Source of the DNA: Ciona savignyi
Taxonomy: Eukaryota; Chordata; Ascidiacea; Phlebobranchia; Cionidae
Length of the DNA: 64,000 nt
NCBI GenBank assembly: GCA_000149265.1
Contig: CH002517.1
Coordinates: 327,109-391,108, forward strand
Direction: 5' to 3'
In this document: positions 24,332 to 36,364 of the stretch, one piece after another
Numbering within the stretch: the stretch's first letter is position 1
Layout: every line of letters begins with the position of its first letter
Position numbers and translations under genes: made by a program
Notes under the pieces: model-generated
Database searches by the model: none
What the model was told of the DNA's origin: nothing
The model's input: only the letters and a program-made list of their open reading frames with translations

Positions 24332-24377
24332 GTGTTTTCTGGAATACTATTCGGCTATCACCGATACATAAACTACA

Positions 24378-24640
24378 GATAGGATAGGATAGGATATTCA
24401 TGTTTATTTCCGTAAATGGGAAAACCAATGCGGTTAACACACAGGCATTGTCATTTGTGGTGTATATGATTCACACGTTCCTTCCATTTAGTAGAAACTA
24501 TTACTTCAATGGGTTCAGGCAATGTCCGTAATGTGCCCTGCCCAGGTACACAACCGAATAGCTATCGACCAGTTTCGAATCTGCAACCTTTCGATTGAAA
24601 GGCAACGCACTAAACCGCCAGACTTATCGGTCGGACATCG
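24378..24640 (-). mobile_element. SINE, full length
   Basis: Reverse orientation: GGATA tail repeats first, ending with the head complement (GCACTAAACCGCCAGACTTA). It lies between the two transporter copies. Confidence 0.85.
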
Positions 24641-24927
24641 TGGGACCTTAACTTAAGTTTTTATTTAACCCTTCTGAGTTTAAGGTAAATTCGTCAGATA
24701 ACCTTGCTTTCGCCTGTTAGAAGATATTACACTGTGTTGTGCAGCATAATAAAGTTATTTTGTGTGTCAATAATTCCAGCGGTTTTACACATAGTTCAGT
24801 GATTGGGTTGTCCACGGACACACGGAACTTGTAGTTGGATATTGGTTTCGTTCCCCGCGACGTCTCGGTTTCATCTCGGTTAATTAGCCGATGCGCTGTT
24901 ACGACGCTTTGCAAAGGTATTCAAGAG

Positions 24928-25010
24928 TCCGTTTGATTAGTGTCTTGGGTGAATGCGTCGCCTTTCAGCCGAAAGGTTTTAGGTTCGAAACTGATCACTA
25001 GAGTATTGAC
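24928..25010 (+). mobile_element. SINE head fragment
   Basis: GTCCGTTTGATTAGTGTCTTGG through the B box AGGTTCGAAACTGATC only. A solitary tRNA-like head. Confidence 0.6.
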
Positions 25011-25508
25011 CGTCATGTTGGTTAAAAGTTTTGACTCCCACAAAAATCATATAATGTCGATCCCCCTACCTCTGGGTCTCATTTTGGTTATTTAAGCACG
25101 AAGGCTAATTTAATATACAATTCAAAGTTGTGTTCAACATTTTCGGGAGCCAGATGCATTTAAACTATTTTTGAAGCGTAAAATTAGCGCTCGACAGACC
25201 ACTCACATTTCGCCGTTGGGCAGAAAAATGGCAGTAACGGTATTTAACATGGAAATTCTCAAAATAGTTATAACACTTCGGGAAGCCCATGTGGTAATTT
25301 TTGTAGCACTGTGGTCTACATAGCAATAAGAGAAATATCGGATTTTAAGGCAATTGGGATTAACTGTTTTCAAAACTTTAAATTCAGTAGAAAGCCGTTT
25401 ACATTAGTAAAGTGTTGACATTTCAGTGAAAAGGGTAAGTTTGGCATTAGGTCTTGTAAGAAGGTTTCTTGGGTTACGTGATTCTAAACAACAGCAGATA
25501 GAGAAAAG

Positions 25509-28500
25509 ATGGCGGAGGCGGTAAGATTTTTTAAAAATGTTTTTGTTACTTTCTCAATGTATTGTCACCGATTTTTTAGTATTATTCCCCACTCCGGTAC
25601 AATAATAGGGTTTCTTATATCTTGGTATAAATTGTTGATTGTTTGGTAGAAAAACTCAAGATTCGGGATATTCTGTTTGGCAATAAGCGTTCCGGCCACC
25701 TCTACGCAATTAGGTTTTGGTATTATGTTGGTAAACCCAATTATATAGGATAGGATATATAGGGATATTCATGTTTATCCCCGTGAATGGGAAAACCCCA
25801 GGGGTTATCACACGGGCAATCGTCAGATCACCTCGCGCCCATCGTCGGGTTACCGGAGCTATTGCAGTGTGTTGTATATGATAGACACGTTCCTTCAATT
25901 TGGTAGAACCCATTAATCCGCTGGGTTCAGGCAATGTCCGTAAAGTGCCTTGCCCAAGGACACAACCGACTAGCTAGCGACCAGTTTCGCACCTGCAACC
26001 TTTCGATTGAAAGGCGACGCACTTAACCGCTAGACCATCGGGCCGGACGAAATTCTTTCGTCACTTCAAGTAACCTTTAATGAAACGTACAAGGTAAGCT
26101 GTGGAGATAGACTATTGGTGATGTTATGGGTCCGGCAATGGTTCGCGCATGGTACGCGCATGGGTATCACGTCGGATACGGTTTGAAATTATAAGCAAGC
26201 TTTGTTGGTCTAGCGGTTAAGTGCGTCGCCTTTCAATCGAAAGGTTGCAGGTGCAAAACTTGTCGCTAGATAGTCGGTTGTGTCCTTGGGCAAGGCACTT
26301 TACGGACATTGCTAAACCCAGTGGATTATCTACCAAATTGAAGGAACGTGTCTATCATATACAACACAATGCAATAACTCCGGTAACCCGACGATGGGCG
26401 CGAGGTGATCTGACGATTGCCCGTGTGTTAACCCCCTTGGTTTTCCCATTTACGGGGATAAACATGAATATCCTATATCCTATATCCTATCCTAAACATA
26501 AAAAACCTTCAAATGCCATGAATTAGTATTTTGAGATTTACTTATCATTCATCTTACGCTTTACTTATAGTAATTTTAATTACTGAAGGCGGTGAATCCA
26601 GGTGGCAAATCTTTTAAAGTTTGTGTTAACTAAGAACTAATACGGACCGCAGGTATAAATTCGAAAGAACAAGATTTATCGCCCCGGGGTTTAAATCAAC
26701 AAACTTTCAAGATCCGGTTGATCATGATCAATCTGCCACCTTGCAAATGCGATTAACCATGCCATGTTTAGCGTGTCAGCACAGTTTATTTATATTAACA
26801 TCTTGGTTTGCAGAATAACTTAAAAAACAAAATAAATAAAAAAATAAAATTTTTAAATAAAATTTTATATATTAGTCCTATATCACCAACTTCTTACTGG
26901 GCACAGTTTCTTATCCGTGTCTGGACGGTTAACACGTGGGCTACGTTTCGGATGGTGAGTGCGAGGTGATCAGACGATTGCCTTTGTGGTAACCCCGTTG
27001 GTTTTCCTATTCCTATCCTGTTTTGTCCTATCCTAATGCAGTCGCGCTAACCACTAGGCAACATGCAAGTTGTGCAAAACTATTTAGTTGTGCCTGACAG
27101 AACTGTCACTTTTTTATTGGACAAAAACGGACTTATAGTTACGAGCCCAATATCATTTCAAAACTTAGCCCGATAAAAAATAAAGTCGTGATAACGAATG
27201 CTTAGCAACATGACGGACTAAAAATTTAGCTTTGTACACGTTCTTAAAAAAAACAAAATTTTCTGCACATTGATTGTACATGCTTTTTAGATTAAGGATA
27301 GGAGGGGATAATCTTGAATATCCAAAAAAGGATAATAGGATATATCATGTTAGTACCCGTAAATGGAAAAACGTAAACGTTATAACGCGGACAATCTAAA
27401 GATTACCTAGCGAATATGTAAAGGAGCGTTATCACATGGGTAATCGTTGTCGTCCACCTTTGGCCTACTAGAGTTCCTTGGCCAAGGACACAACTGACGA
27501 GTTAGTTACCAGTTTCGAATCTGCAACATCTATGCTAAATGGCGTCTCACTAACCAACCGAGCTTATTGGTCCAATCAAGATTCTACAGCATGCCCGCAT
27601 CAGCATGTGAAGATATTTACAATTATCACGCAGAATCGTTATGGAGTGCCGATGGATAGACAGACTGGATTGTTGGTATCAACGTTGGTTGCTTCACTGT
27701 TTGTGGTTGGCGGGTTTGTTGGAACTCTTGCGAGCAATTACTTAATCAAGGCTATGGGTCGAAAGCAACTTCTCCGCTTGTATCATGTCATAAAACTCCT
27801 GAGCGTCGTGATTACCGCCCTGATAGCTGGACTCACGAAGTCATATGAAGCGTTCATGGTTGGGAGATTTATCTGCGGATTTGGAGCTGGAGTTGTTCTT
27901 AGTTGAGTAACCAAGTTAACATATCTACTGTATCTATCGACAAGGAACTTTATGGACGTTGCTTGAATAGGTTAGGATAGAAGGATATTCATGTTTTTTT
28001 CCCGTGAAAGAAAATACTCAATGAGCGTTTAGACACTGGTAATCATCAGACTACCTCACGCCCACCGTCGAGTTAGAGCTATTGCAGTGCGTTGCGTATA
28101 ATTAAGACGTTGCTTCAATTTAATAAAACCCATTATTACACTTTGTTTAGGCAATGTCCGTTAAGTATCTTGTCCAAGGACACAACCACTAGCTAGAAGT
28201 TTTGTACATTTGGATGAAAATAAAGAGGATGTATACGCATCCAGTCTGTAGGCGTATGACACAGTTTTCCGACTATTAACTCGACAGTATTCATGAAATT
28301 TCATGTCATACATTAGCGGTATATATATATATGCACCCTTCTATCCAAGGTAGCCCTTTATTAATAACCGCATTACACTTCAGATCTGTTATCAATTATG
28401 GCGACAGAAATGTGCTGCCCAAATCAACAGGTTTTTTGGCAAAGCTCAGTTGGTGTTGGGTTTGCTGGTGGAACATTGCTAGTGCCCATTATTGGCCATC

Positions 28501-31500
28501 CAAAAGTAAGAAATGCTACAATATATTTTGTTCGGTTACACAAAGAGTTTACTGTAAGCGTAAGGTAAAAGCAGCTGGGGGTATAAGAAAAACTAAAGCA
28601 ATCTCTGTATTTAACACACTGTTTTGGTTTACATATATTATCAAGTCTACACGAGTTAGACATGCGTCAGCGAAAAGAAAACGTCAAACGGTAACGCATT
28701 GAAATTAAATAATGATTTGCACATTTTTTTAAAAGACCAAGTTTTAAAATCATGACGGGCTTGTCATTAAGTCTTTTTTGTTTATTATTTGGTATATGTA
28801 TCGGTGCTTATTCGGTTAGGTGATATTGCGATTTCTATATTTAAGACAGGGCAATCTCCAGATGAACATTGGCAAACGTTAGCTTTAACAGTGATAAATC
28901 ATTTACTAATCGGATATTTTCTATAGAGTTATCCCACGATCATAACTCGTATATAAGAAATCTACGATATAAATCATCTAATACATGGTTATCCACCGGT
29001 GAAATGATACACAGATCCATTTTTAGCAGTTCTCACACGTATGTCTAACATATTTATGAACGTTAGTCTCTTGGAAATGCGACGCTATGGCCAGTGTTGG
29101 TGGTGGTAGGCGGAGTCCCTTCCCTGCTGTACCTGATATCTAGTTGGTGGATCCCTGAGTCTCCGTACTATTTACTCCGGAAGGGGAGAGATGGAGATGC
29201 CGATGACGCTATGAGGAAACTCAGGATCGATGAAAAGGTAAGATAACTAGTTTATTTTTCTGACGAAAGGGGCGTTATTACACAAGCAACCATAAAATTA
29301 CATCGCGCCCACCATCAGGTTACCGTATCTAATGCACTGTGTTAGTAATGATTTAAGAAGTTCTTTCAGTTTTAGTACAACCCTTTATTATACTTGGTTA
29401 AGATCATGTTTGCTTGGTGAGGACTCAAGAATCCTGATAGCCAGGGCCGGTTTTAGGCCGATTTGACCGATTAGATCAAATTGGGCCCCGCACCTTGAAG
29501 GGGCCCCGCGCTAGCGGGGGTCTTTCTGTATTACGAGGTTTAAAATACTACTGAAACGTAAAATAAAAAGTAAAATAATATTCTTTCTCATAATATCTAT
29601 TTGTTATGCATCGTAACTAAGTCAAATTTATATTTCTGTGTCTGCCTGTTACGTCATAATGAATATGGTTGCTAAACAATATATATATATATATATATAT
29701 GTTTGGAAGTAAAACAATACTGTATATCATAATAAGCATCCACATTACCTTTAAGTTGTTTTATAGCAAGTATTAAATGTCTATTTTTGTAGTTTGTATG
29801 TACTGGTATGTATTTTATGATATATAAACACCCATAAATTTTGCTATGAAGAGTAGGGGCCCCGCCATCACATTTCTAATTGGGCCCCGCGGTTCCTAGC
29901 ACCGGGCCTGCTGATAGCGACCAGTTTCTACATAACACCTTTGGTTGAAAGGCGACTAGCGTGTTACCGGAGATATTGCAATGTGTTGGGTATGATTTGA
30001 GAGGTTCCTTCAATTTGGTAGAATTCTACTAGGTTCTGGCAATCTCCGCTAAGAGCCTTACCCAACGACATAACCAATTAGCACGCAACTAGTTTAACCC
30101 TGCACCCCTTCAACTGAAAGGCAACGCACTAAACCAGCGAGTTAATTGATCGGAGTTAAGGTTAAACTACGTGCTTTGTGTCCACTGGCAAGGCATATCG
30201 CTCCATCAACAATGTAAAACCGAGCTAAAATTCATAATATTACAAAAAAATGTATCTGATTATTCGTCCAAAGTATTTGGACCTATGCCTGCACGGTAGG
30301 TTTAGAAATCACATTAGTATGTTTTATCTTTTTAGAATTTAATAAAACAAGAACTTGACCTCATACGTGGTAAAATAAAGAACATTGCAATACTTGGCAT
30401 TAAAGAAATTGTATATACGTCTCAGTACAGGTTAGATTCGACCGGTTAGTGTGGTGGTTTAGAGCCACGCCTTTCAACCACAAGGTTTTCCTAAGCCGTG
30501 GCACTAAACAATTGGATCACACATCACATTTTGGTTATCCTTGTTAACACATGCTAACGTTTCAAACCAGTTCAATAAGATATCCACATTATATTAAACT
30601 ACCAATATACTTTGACAATATTCTATCTAAACAATATATATAACACAATAAATAATAGAACCGATAAAACAATATCTGTCCATTTTTTTAAAACAAACAA
30701 TATAACTGTTCCACCATTATTGAGGTTGAGCTTGCAGAAACAACAAATTAAATGGCTTCTGCGAGCTTACGTCAAACAAAGTGTTGCACCTATTGTTACA
30801 GAAAACAACTTTTGGCTGTTTTATTGTTAAACTCCAATTTTATGCTGGTCGGCATTAACCATATCAGTATATACTCCGATCTTGTGTTTGCGAATGCGGG
30901 AATTCCCCTGCATCTTGTGACGTTTGCAACTATCGGAGTGTTTGGAGCAGCCTTTGTTGCGACGATTTTCGGAGTAAGTTTAAGATTGTCATTGTGCACA
31001 CTTTTGTAACATTGTGATCACTTTTTTTGCCTTTTTACACAATTACTTAACATTGTTAATACTTGCACATGTTTAAGGTTTAAACAAATTTGCCCTGGGT
31101 ACTTTAATAAAATAAAATTGATTATAAATATATGATACTCTAGTTTAATAGAATAGCTAACCGCTGGTTTCGATTCTACCACATTTTGGCAAAAGCTCAA
31201 ACGTATTGAGCTATAATCGGGCAGTAATATGTCTTAATCATTATTGATATACAACTGAAGGTGCTGACCCAATTTGAATTTAAAGCGATAATTACCGATG
31301 TTTTGCAGTCAAAAGTGGTCGGTAAGTTCGGACCATTAAAGGTTACCCTTGTGAGCAACGCTGTCATCATATTCTCCATTGCTCTGTTTACTGTAAGTCG
31401 AGCAACAAGTCATTTGGCACCGACAGTCCTTCCTTATATCACAATCGTCGCCGTTGGAGTATTTTTCGTTGTGTGAGTAGAGTTATGCATGTACAATTAG

Positions 31501-32518
31501 AAATGGTGCACACAGAATCCAAGTCTGTCGGTAAGGTCAATCGGTAAAAGATTTGTGTAGGTTACAGCGTCTAAAGATATTTCGTACGCAACATATTGCA
31601 GTGGCCTCGGTAACCCCACGAATGGAAGCGAAGTAATCTGACGTTTTCTCTAAAGATAACTCTCCCGCGCTTTCCTATTTAAAGGAATAAAGTCTGAATA
31701 TCATATCTCATTCCATTTTCGATTAAATTTCAATGAATACCTTGCTCCACAGATGGAAAGGCGGTTTAAACGTGGCTTTATTCCCGCTTCTTGTAAGCTT
31801 TACAGTCGAAGCAACAAGAGCCACAACATTGGCATACGGATCTGTCGTGTTATGGAGCATGTCTTGGATGGTAGCATTTGTTGCTCCATACTTACAGGTA
31901 ATGCTGGTGTCGTCAGAACGATTAGGATTGGTCCGACCGATTAGCTTGGTGGGTTAGTACGTCGACTTTTAGCCGAAGGGTTGTAGATTCAAAACTAGTC
32001 GCTAGCTTATCGGCGGTGTCCTTATAGTGAAAAAGCGCTTAGGGGAATTTCCTAAACCCAGTGAAATGATGTAAAAACATGTCAATCATATACAACACAC
32101 TACAATATAGCTCCGGTAACCTGACGGTGGATGCAAGGTGACCTAGTGATTGCCAGGGTAATAACTCCCCATGCGTGTTTTCATTCACGCGAATAAACAT
32201 TAACATTATATCATGTAGGTAATAAATTTATGAATATATTAAAATAAAGTTTTTCACAACCGAATATTACCATTTACGAGGTAAATTTTTAAGTGACTAT
32301 TACAGTTGTTTTACCAAGTTGTTCTCTTTCCTGAAAACAATTCGTTTTAGTTCCACCTAGGCGCTTATGAGATGATGATATGGCTGGGATGTGCGGTGGT
32401 GGGTTTGATTCTTATGGGAATATTTCTACCTGAAACAAAAGGAAAAAACTCCGACCAGATTCAAGCGTATTTCAAAGAAAAAGCTGCTAAAGCAAGCGAA
32501 ATGCAAAACGAACTATAA
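25509..32518 (+). CDS. SLC2/GLUT-type sugar transporter copy B, exon 2 split by a SINE
   Basis: Facilitative hexose-type transporter of the plasma membrane (major facilitator fold, 12 helices expected). Exons: 25509-25520 (MAEA), 25650-25742 plus 26050-26093 (one exon, interrupted), 27634-27901, 28384-28505, 29067-29237, 30336-30430, 30802-30973, 31309-31472, 31753-31897 and 32351-32518 (TAA). Phases agree throughout, giving about 480 residues without the SINE, the usual GLUT length. Motifs: IGFG-type TM1, AMGRKQ, GRFICGFG, PESPYYLL, helix-7 MLVGINHISIYSD, and FLPETKGKN near the C terminus. In the exon-3 to exon-4 joint the donor GTTGAG (27902) restores phase; the alternative GTAACC (27907) would leave a TGA. 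The SINE in exon 2 brings a stop after about 38 codons, so this allele may be null unless exon 2 is bypassed. The natural 3' UTR is interrupted at 32553 by another element. Substrate cannot be predicted. Confidence 0.88.
25743..26047 (-). mobile_element. Full-length young SINE inserted in transporter exon 2
   Basis: Reverse orientation, with ATATAGGATAGGATATATAGGG tail repeats first and head complement CGCTAGACCATCGGGCCGGAC last. The flanks CCCAATT and (G)AAATTCTTTCG rejoin to the intact CCCAATTCTTTC of copy A, with AATT duplicated as the likely target site. Confidence 0.93.
26203..26494 (+). mobile_element. SINE, full length, young head type
   Basis: TTGGTCTAGCGGTTAAGTGC to TATCCTATATCCTATCC. 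It lies 110 bases after exon 2 of transporter B, opposite in orientation to the exon-2 SINE, so the two can pair as an inverted repeat. Confidence 0.88.
26940..27036 (+). mobile_element. SINE 3' fragment
   Basis: From CGGATGGTGAGTGCGAGGTG to the TATCC tail. In intron 2 of transporter B. Confidence 0.65.
27340..27580 (-). mobile_element. SINE, old and diverged
   Basis: Reverse-oriented: ATCATGTTAGTACCCGTAAATGG to CCGAGCTTATTGGTCC. It lies just upstream of exon 3 of transporter B and accounts for apparent coding sequence before 27634. Confidence 0.65.
27970..28202 (-). mobile_element. SINE, truncated head
   Basis: AGGATATTCATGTTTT tail side to GGACACAACCACTAGCTAG. In intron 3 of transporter B. 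Confidence 0.75.
29265..30155 (-). mobile_element. SINE interrupted by a hAT-type MITE
   Basis: SINE pieces flank 29442-29910. The right piece reads GCGACCAGTTTCTACATAAC to CAACGCACTAAACCAGCGAG. Further partial SINE sequence follows (29950-30155), so more than one old copy may be merged here. Confidence 0.6.
29442..29910 (+). mobile_element. hAT-type MITE with GC-rich ends (469 bp)
   Basis: Ends CAGGGCCGG...CCGGGCCTG, with GGGGCCCCGC blocks just inside both ends. Flanked by a perfect 8 bp duplication CTGATAGC (29434-29441 and 29911-29918), the length typical of hAT elements. The interior is AT-rich with a (TA)n run near 29680. No coding frame. In intron 5 of transporter B, nested in SINE sequence. 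Confidence 0.85.
31929..32212 (+). mobile_element. SINE, full length, older head type
   Basis: GTCCGACCGATTAGCTTGGTGG head to AACATTATATC end. In the last intron of transporter B. Confidence 0.8.
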
Positions 32519-32552
32519 AAACAACAATCTTATACTCTGTCTGTTATCTGTA

Positions 32553-34745
32553 ATTATGAGTCCCATTTGGAAAAATGGGACACATATTGTTTTTGTCCGT
32601 TTTTTTTTCGTTTTTTTTTCTTTTTTTTTCGTCAAACGCTTGACAGGCATGGCTTGTGGCTCCGACATCTACCAGAAGGAAGAATGGCATCGCAATGAAA
32701 CTTAGTCATTTGTTAGACCACGTGGCCTAGATGAGCAGAAACCAAAAAATTTTGGGTAACATACCTAGGGGTATTCCCCTGGAAGGTGAAAAACCAAAAC
32801 GATATTTTTTTCAAAAATTTTAGCTTTTTTGGGCATAGCGCATGAACGGCTGCTCCAATTCTGATCAAATTTTGTAAAATAGTAGTGTGTTAGCCACTGC
32901 GTTACCAATTAGAAGAAACAAAATATTTACCTAGGGAAATACCCTAAAAATGAAGATATGTTTCTAAGGCTCCGACATCTAACAGAAAGGATAATGAAAT
33001 CCCAATGAAACTTCGTCATTTGTTAAACCACATGGTCTAGATATGCACAAACTAAAATTTTGGGTAATAAATCCAGGGGAATTCCCTTGATACGTTAAAA
33101 ACCTAAACGGTATTTTTTTCTAATTTTTTAGCTTTTTCGGGCATAGCGCTTGAACGGCTGCTCCAATTTTAATCAGATTTGTTGAAATGTAAGTAATTAA
33201 TCACTTATTTAACACCTAAAGAAAATAAAAAAAACATCCCTTGGGAAATACCAAAAAAATAGGATTTTGTTCTCAAATCAGGATTGTGACAAGCATGCCA
33301 TTTCACCCCGACATTTACCAAAAGGAGTAATGGAATCGCAAATAAATTTGACATTTGTTAGACAACATGGTCTAGATATGCAGAAATCAAAATTGTGGGT
33401 GATAAATTTAGGGAAATTCCCCTGAGACCTTAAAAACCAAAACGGTATTTTTTCTAAAAAAATAGCTTTTTACGGGATAGCGCTTAAACAGATTCTCCAA
33501 TTTTAATCAGATTTGGTAGAATGTAAGTGCATTAGTCACTAATTTAACACTTAAAAAAAGAAAAAAAGATTACCTAATGAAATACCCTAAAAAATAAGAT
33601 TTTTTCCTCAAATAATGATAGCAACATGAATGGCATGGCGCCCCGACATATACCAGAAAGAGTAATGGAATCGCAATAAAAATTTGACATTTGTAAGGGA
33701 ACATGGTTTAGATATGCAGAAACTATAATGTTGGGTAATGAATCCAGGGGAGTTCCCCTGAGACGTTAAAAACCAATACGTTTTTTTCTAAAAAAATAGC
33801 TTTTTACGGGATAACGCTTGAACAGATTCTCCAATTTTAATTAGATTTAGTAGAATGTAAGTGCATTAGTCACTGATTTAACACTTAAAACAAAAACAAA
33901 AAAGATTACTTAATGAAATACCCTAAAAAATGAGATTTTTTCTCAAATCATGATAGCAACATGAATGGCATGGCGCCCCGACATCTACCAGAAAGAGTAA
34001 TGGAATCGCAATAAAAATTTGACATTTGTAAAGGAACATGGTTTAGATATGCAGAAACTATAATGTTGGGTAATGAATCTAGGGGAATTCCCCTGAGACG
34101 TTAAACACCAAAACGTTTTTTTTTCTAATAAATTATATTTTTGGGGCATAGCGCTTGAACGGCTGTTCTAATTTTGATCAGATTTGGTGAAATGTTAGAC
34201 CATTAAACACTCTGAGTCAATTATTTAAAACAAAGAAAACATTTCCTTAGGGTAATTCCCTTAAAAACGAAAATATGTTCTTGAATTATGATTCTAACAG
34301 GCAGGCCATATCGCACTGACATATCCAACAAGGAGTTGACAAAACTAAATAAAACTTAAGAATTGTTACATAACATGACCCACATATGTAAAACAGAAAC
34401 TTATCTACTAAACCCAGGGGAATTCCCTGAAACCATGAAATCGGGCTATTTTGGAAATATAGCTTTATTTTACCACCACGCTTGAAAACAAGCTTTAATT
34501 TAAAACATTTGTTGTGAAATGTTCGTAAATTTAAGACGTTTATTCTTTTCTCAACTACACATGGAAAAGAAGTTTGGTCTGATAACTATGGGACCCATGT
34601 GTTTATGCTTGCAGAAACAAAGTACATACTCAGTGTATAAAATACAAATTGTGGTTAGGGACACTGTAGCATGAATATATGGCATACGACATGTGTTTTA
34701 CAAATATTGGTGGTTAAACACGTGGTTAACACTCTCTAGTTAGTT
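32553..34745 (+). mobile_element. ~330 bp-unit dispersed element, copy 3 (longest)
   Basis: Same ends as copies 1 and 2 (TGAGTCCCATTTGGAAAAAT ... AACACTCTCTAGT). About six degenerate units, with landmarks near 32642, 33287, 33620, 33955 and 34297. Each has an AATTCCC-centred near-palindrome. It sits 35 bases after the stop codon of transporter B, inside its 3' UTR. Apparently non-autonomous. Confidence 0.87.
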
Positions 34746-34797
34746 TTTAATTTTCTCAAAATCAAATATTAAATTGAACACTTTATATATTTAATTA

Positions 34798-35633
34798 TGG
34801 CGTCATGTGATATACATGAATAGTTTTGTGTGATCAACCGTATAAACTATGACGTGTTGCCTTTTTCCAACGTTTACTGTGCCGTTCATTTCTCTTTCTT
34901 ATTAACTTCAGATCGCCGACAAGTAAACAACTTTTGTGTTTAGCTCCGAGTGTTTTGTACCAGTTGCCGGCGCCACAGATTGGTGACCCCGAGACACAGA
35001 AACGATATTTCTGTGTAGCAGCAATACTTACTGTACTCAACAAAAGGACGCTCAGTTCATTCTCGAGCCCGCCGTTTGTCACTTGAGAAACTTATGCTGG
35101 CAAAGCGAGAATTTCGGAATATGCAAGAACTCGAAATCATTCAACGTTCTTCAAGCCCCTGGGCATCACCCTTGCACATGGTACCCAAAGCATCTGGACG
35201 CTGGCAACCCTGTGGTGACTACCGCCGAGTTAACGCAGCAACCGATCCAGATAGGTGCCAGTCAAAACTTCCTTGTCCGGGATTCCGACGCAGCGTGTGG
35301 ACCACCGGCAGAAGGTGCACACTTGGTAGTAAACCAGCGCACTTTGACCTTACACAACCTGTTCAGGTAGCAATACAGCGGAAAAGGGGACAACCTGCAC
35401 GAACTGTTACAATTTATTCGTCATGAACATTCTCCAGTTCTAGGGGGGGCCTATGGCGTCATGTGATATACATGAATAGTTTTGTGTGATCAACCGTATA
35501 AACTATGACGTGTTGCCTTTTTCCAACGTTTACTGTGCCGTTCATTTCTCTTTCTTATTAACTTCAGATCGCCGACAAGTAAACAACTTTTGTGTTTAGC
35601 TCCGAGTGTTTTGTACCAGTTGCCGGCGCCACA
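34798..35633 (+). mobile_element. Complete mini LTR retrotransposon, Ty3/gypsy-type, deleted interior
   Basis: Two 180 bp LTRs (34798-34977 and 35454-35633) appear identical, start TGGCGTCATG and end GGCGCCACA. A 6 bp duplication TAATTA (34792-34797 and 35634-35639) flanks the element. Three bases after the 5' LTR is a primer-binding-like TGGTGACCCCGAGAC. A polypurine tract AGGGGGGG lies just before the 3' LTR. The 476 bp interior keeps only a scrap of reverse transcriptase. It must have been moved by proteins from another copy. Identical LTRs mean a young insertion. Confidence 0.93.
35066..35426 (+). pseudogene. Reverse-transcriptase fragment inside the mini LTR element
   Basis: The frame gives SSPWASPLHMVPK and CGDYRRVNAATDPDR, the start of the gypsy-type reverse-transcriptase domain. 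Past that point the sequence no longer resembles polymerase, so the catalytic (Y/F)xDD region, protease, RNase H and integrase are all missing. A large internal deletion joined this point to the far 3' end of the interior. Confidence 0.85.
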
Positions 35634-35639
35634 TAATTA

Positions 35640-36360
35640 CGATAAAATATTTCAACGATATGAAATTAATTTGAAAATGGTATTGTTTGTTTTCCAATAA
35701 AGTTCTCACGCTATTCAAATAAAGAAAATTTATATACATTAAAAATTATAAAACTATCCTGCAACGGGTTAGAAACCTGGTTTATTCGTTTACAATCTCG
35801 TGCCTGCTGGTCAGATTGTTAAATCTACATCAATGTATTGTATAGCAATAAATCATTTCTTTTTGTTCAAACCACTAAGAGCAATGTTTATTTATTGATT
35901 GTCTCAACATAGTCGGCTTACCGGAGCTATTGCAATGTGTAATTGATACGTTTAATCACGTGAGGTGCTGGTCATTTATCTACTGGATTCGGGCAATAAA
36001 TGCCTTGACCTAAAACACGCCTGTCTCGCCAAAACTGGTATTGATCCAACATTGAAGAAGAATATTATATTGCAGTGTGTTGTATAGGCTACGATTAATT
36101 TCTTCCTTTAGTTTTAGTAGAACTCATTAATGCACTTGGTTCAGGCAATGTCCGCAAAGTTCCTTGCGCGAAGGTATTTTAACAATTCCCCGTGTTATAA
36201 AGCTTCGCGTTTCTCTATACTTGGTATAAACATGAACCACTGATTTACCATTGAAACTTATTGTTCCTCTGTTTTCATGTAAGCTACTATGGGTCGCTCT
36301 TTTTTTTAGTTTGAGCTCGCGAATGGCCGCTGTTTGACTCGAGCATTAGCTCAGGCTTGC
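35640..36360. other. Intergenic, SINE scraps only
   Basis: AT-rich. Weak SINE pieces near 35910-36010 and 36070-36190 (AGGCAATGTCCGCAAAGTTCC). No exon seen. Confidence 0.45.
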
Positions 36361-36364
36361 TTAC

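Noticed and set aside
30612..30801. ATG and open frame (MASASL...) upstream of transporter B exon 7
   Set aside because: Phase from exon 6 and comparison with copy A place the acceptor at 30801/30802. The upstream frame is intronic and begins after an in-frame stop.
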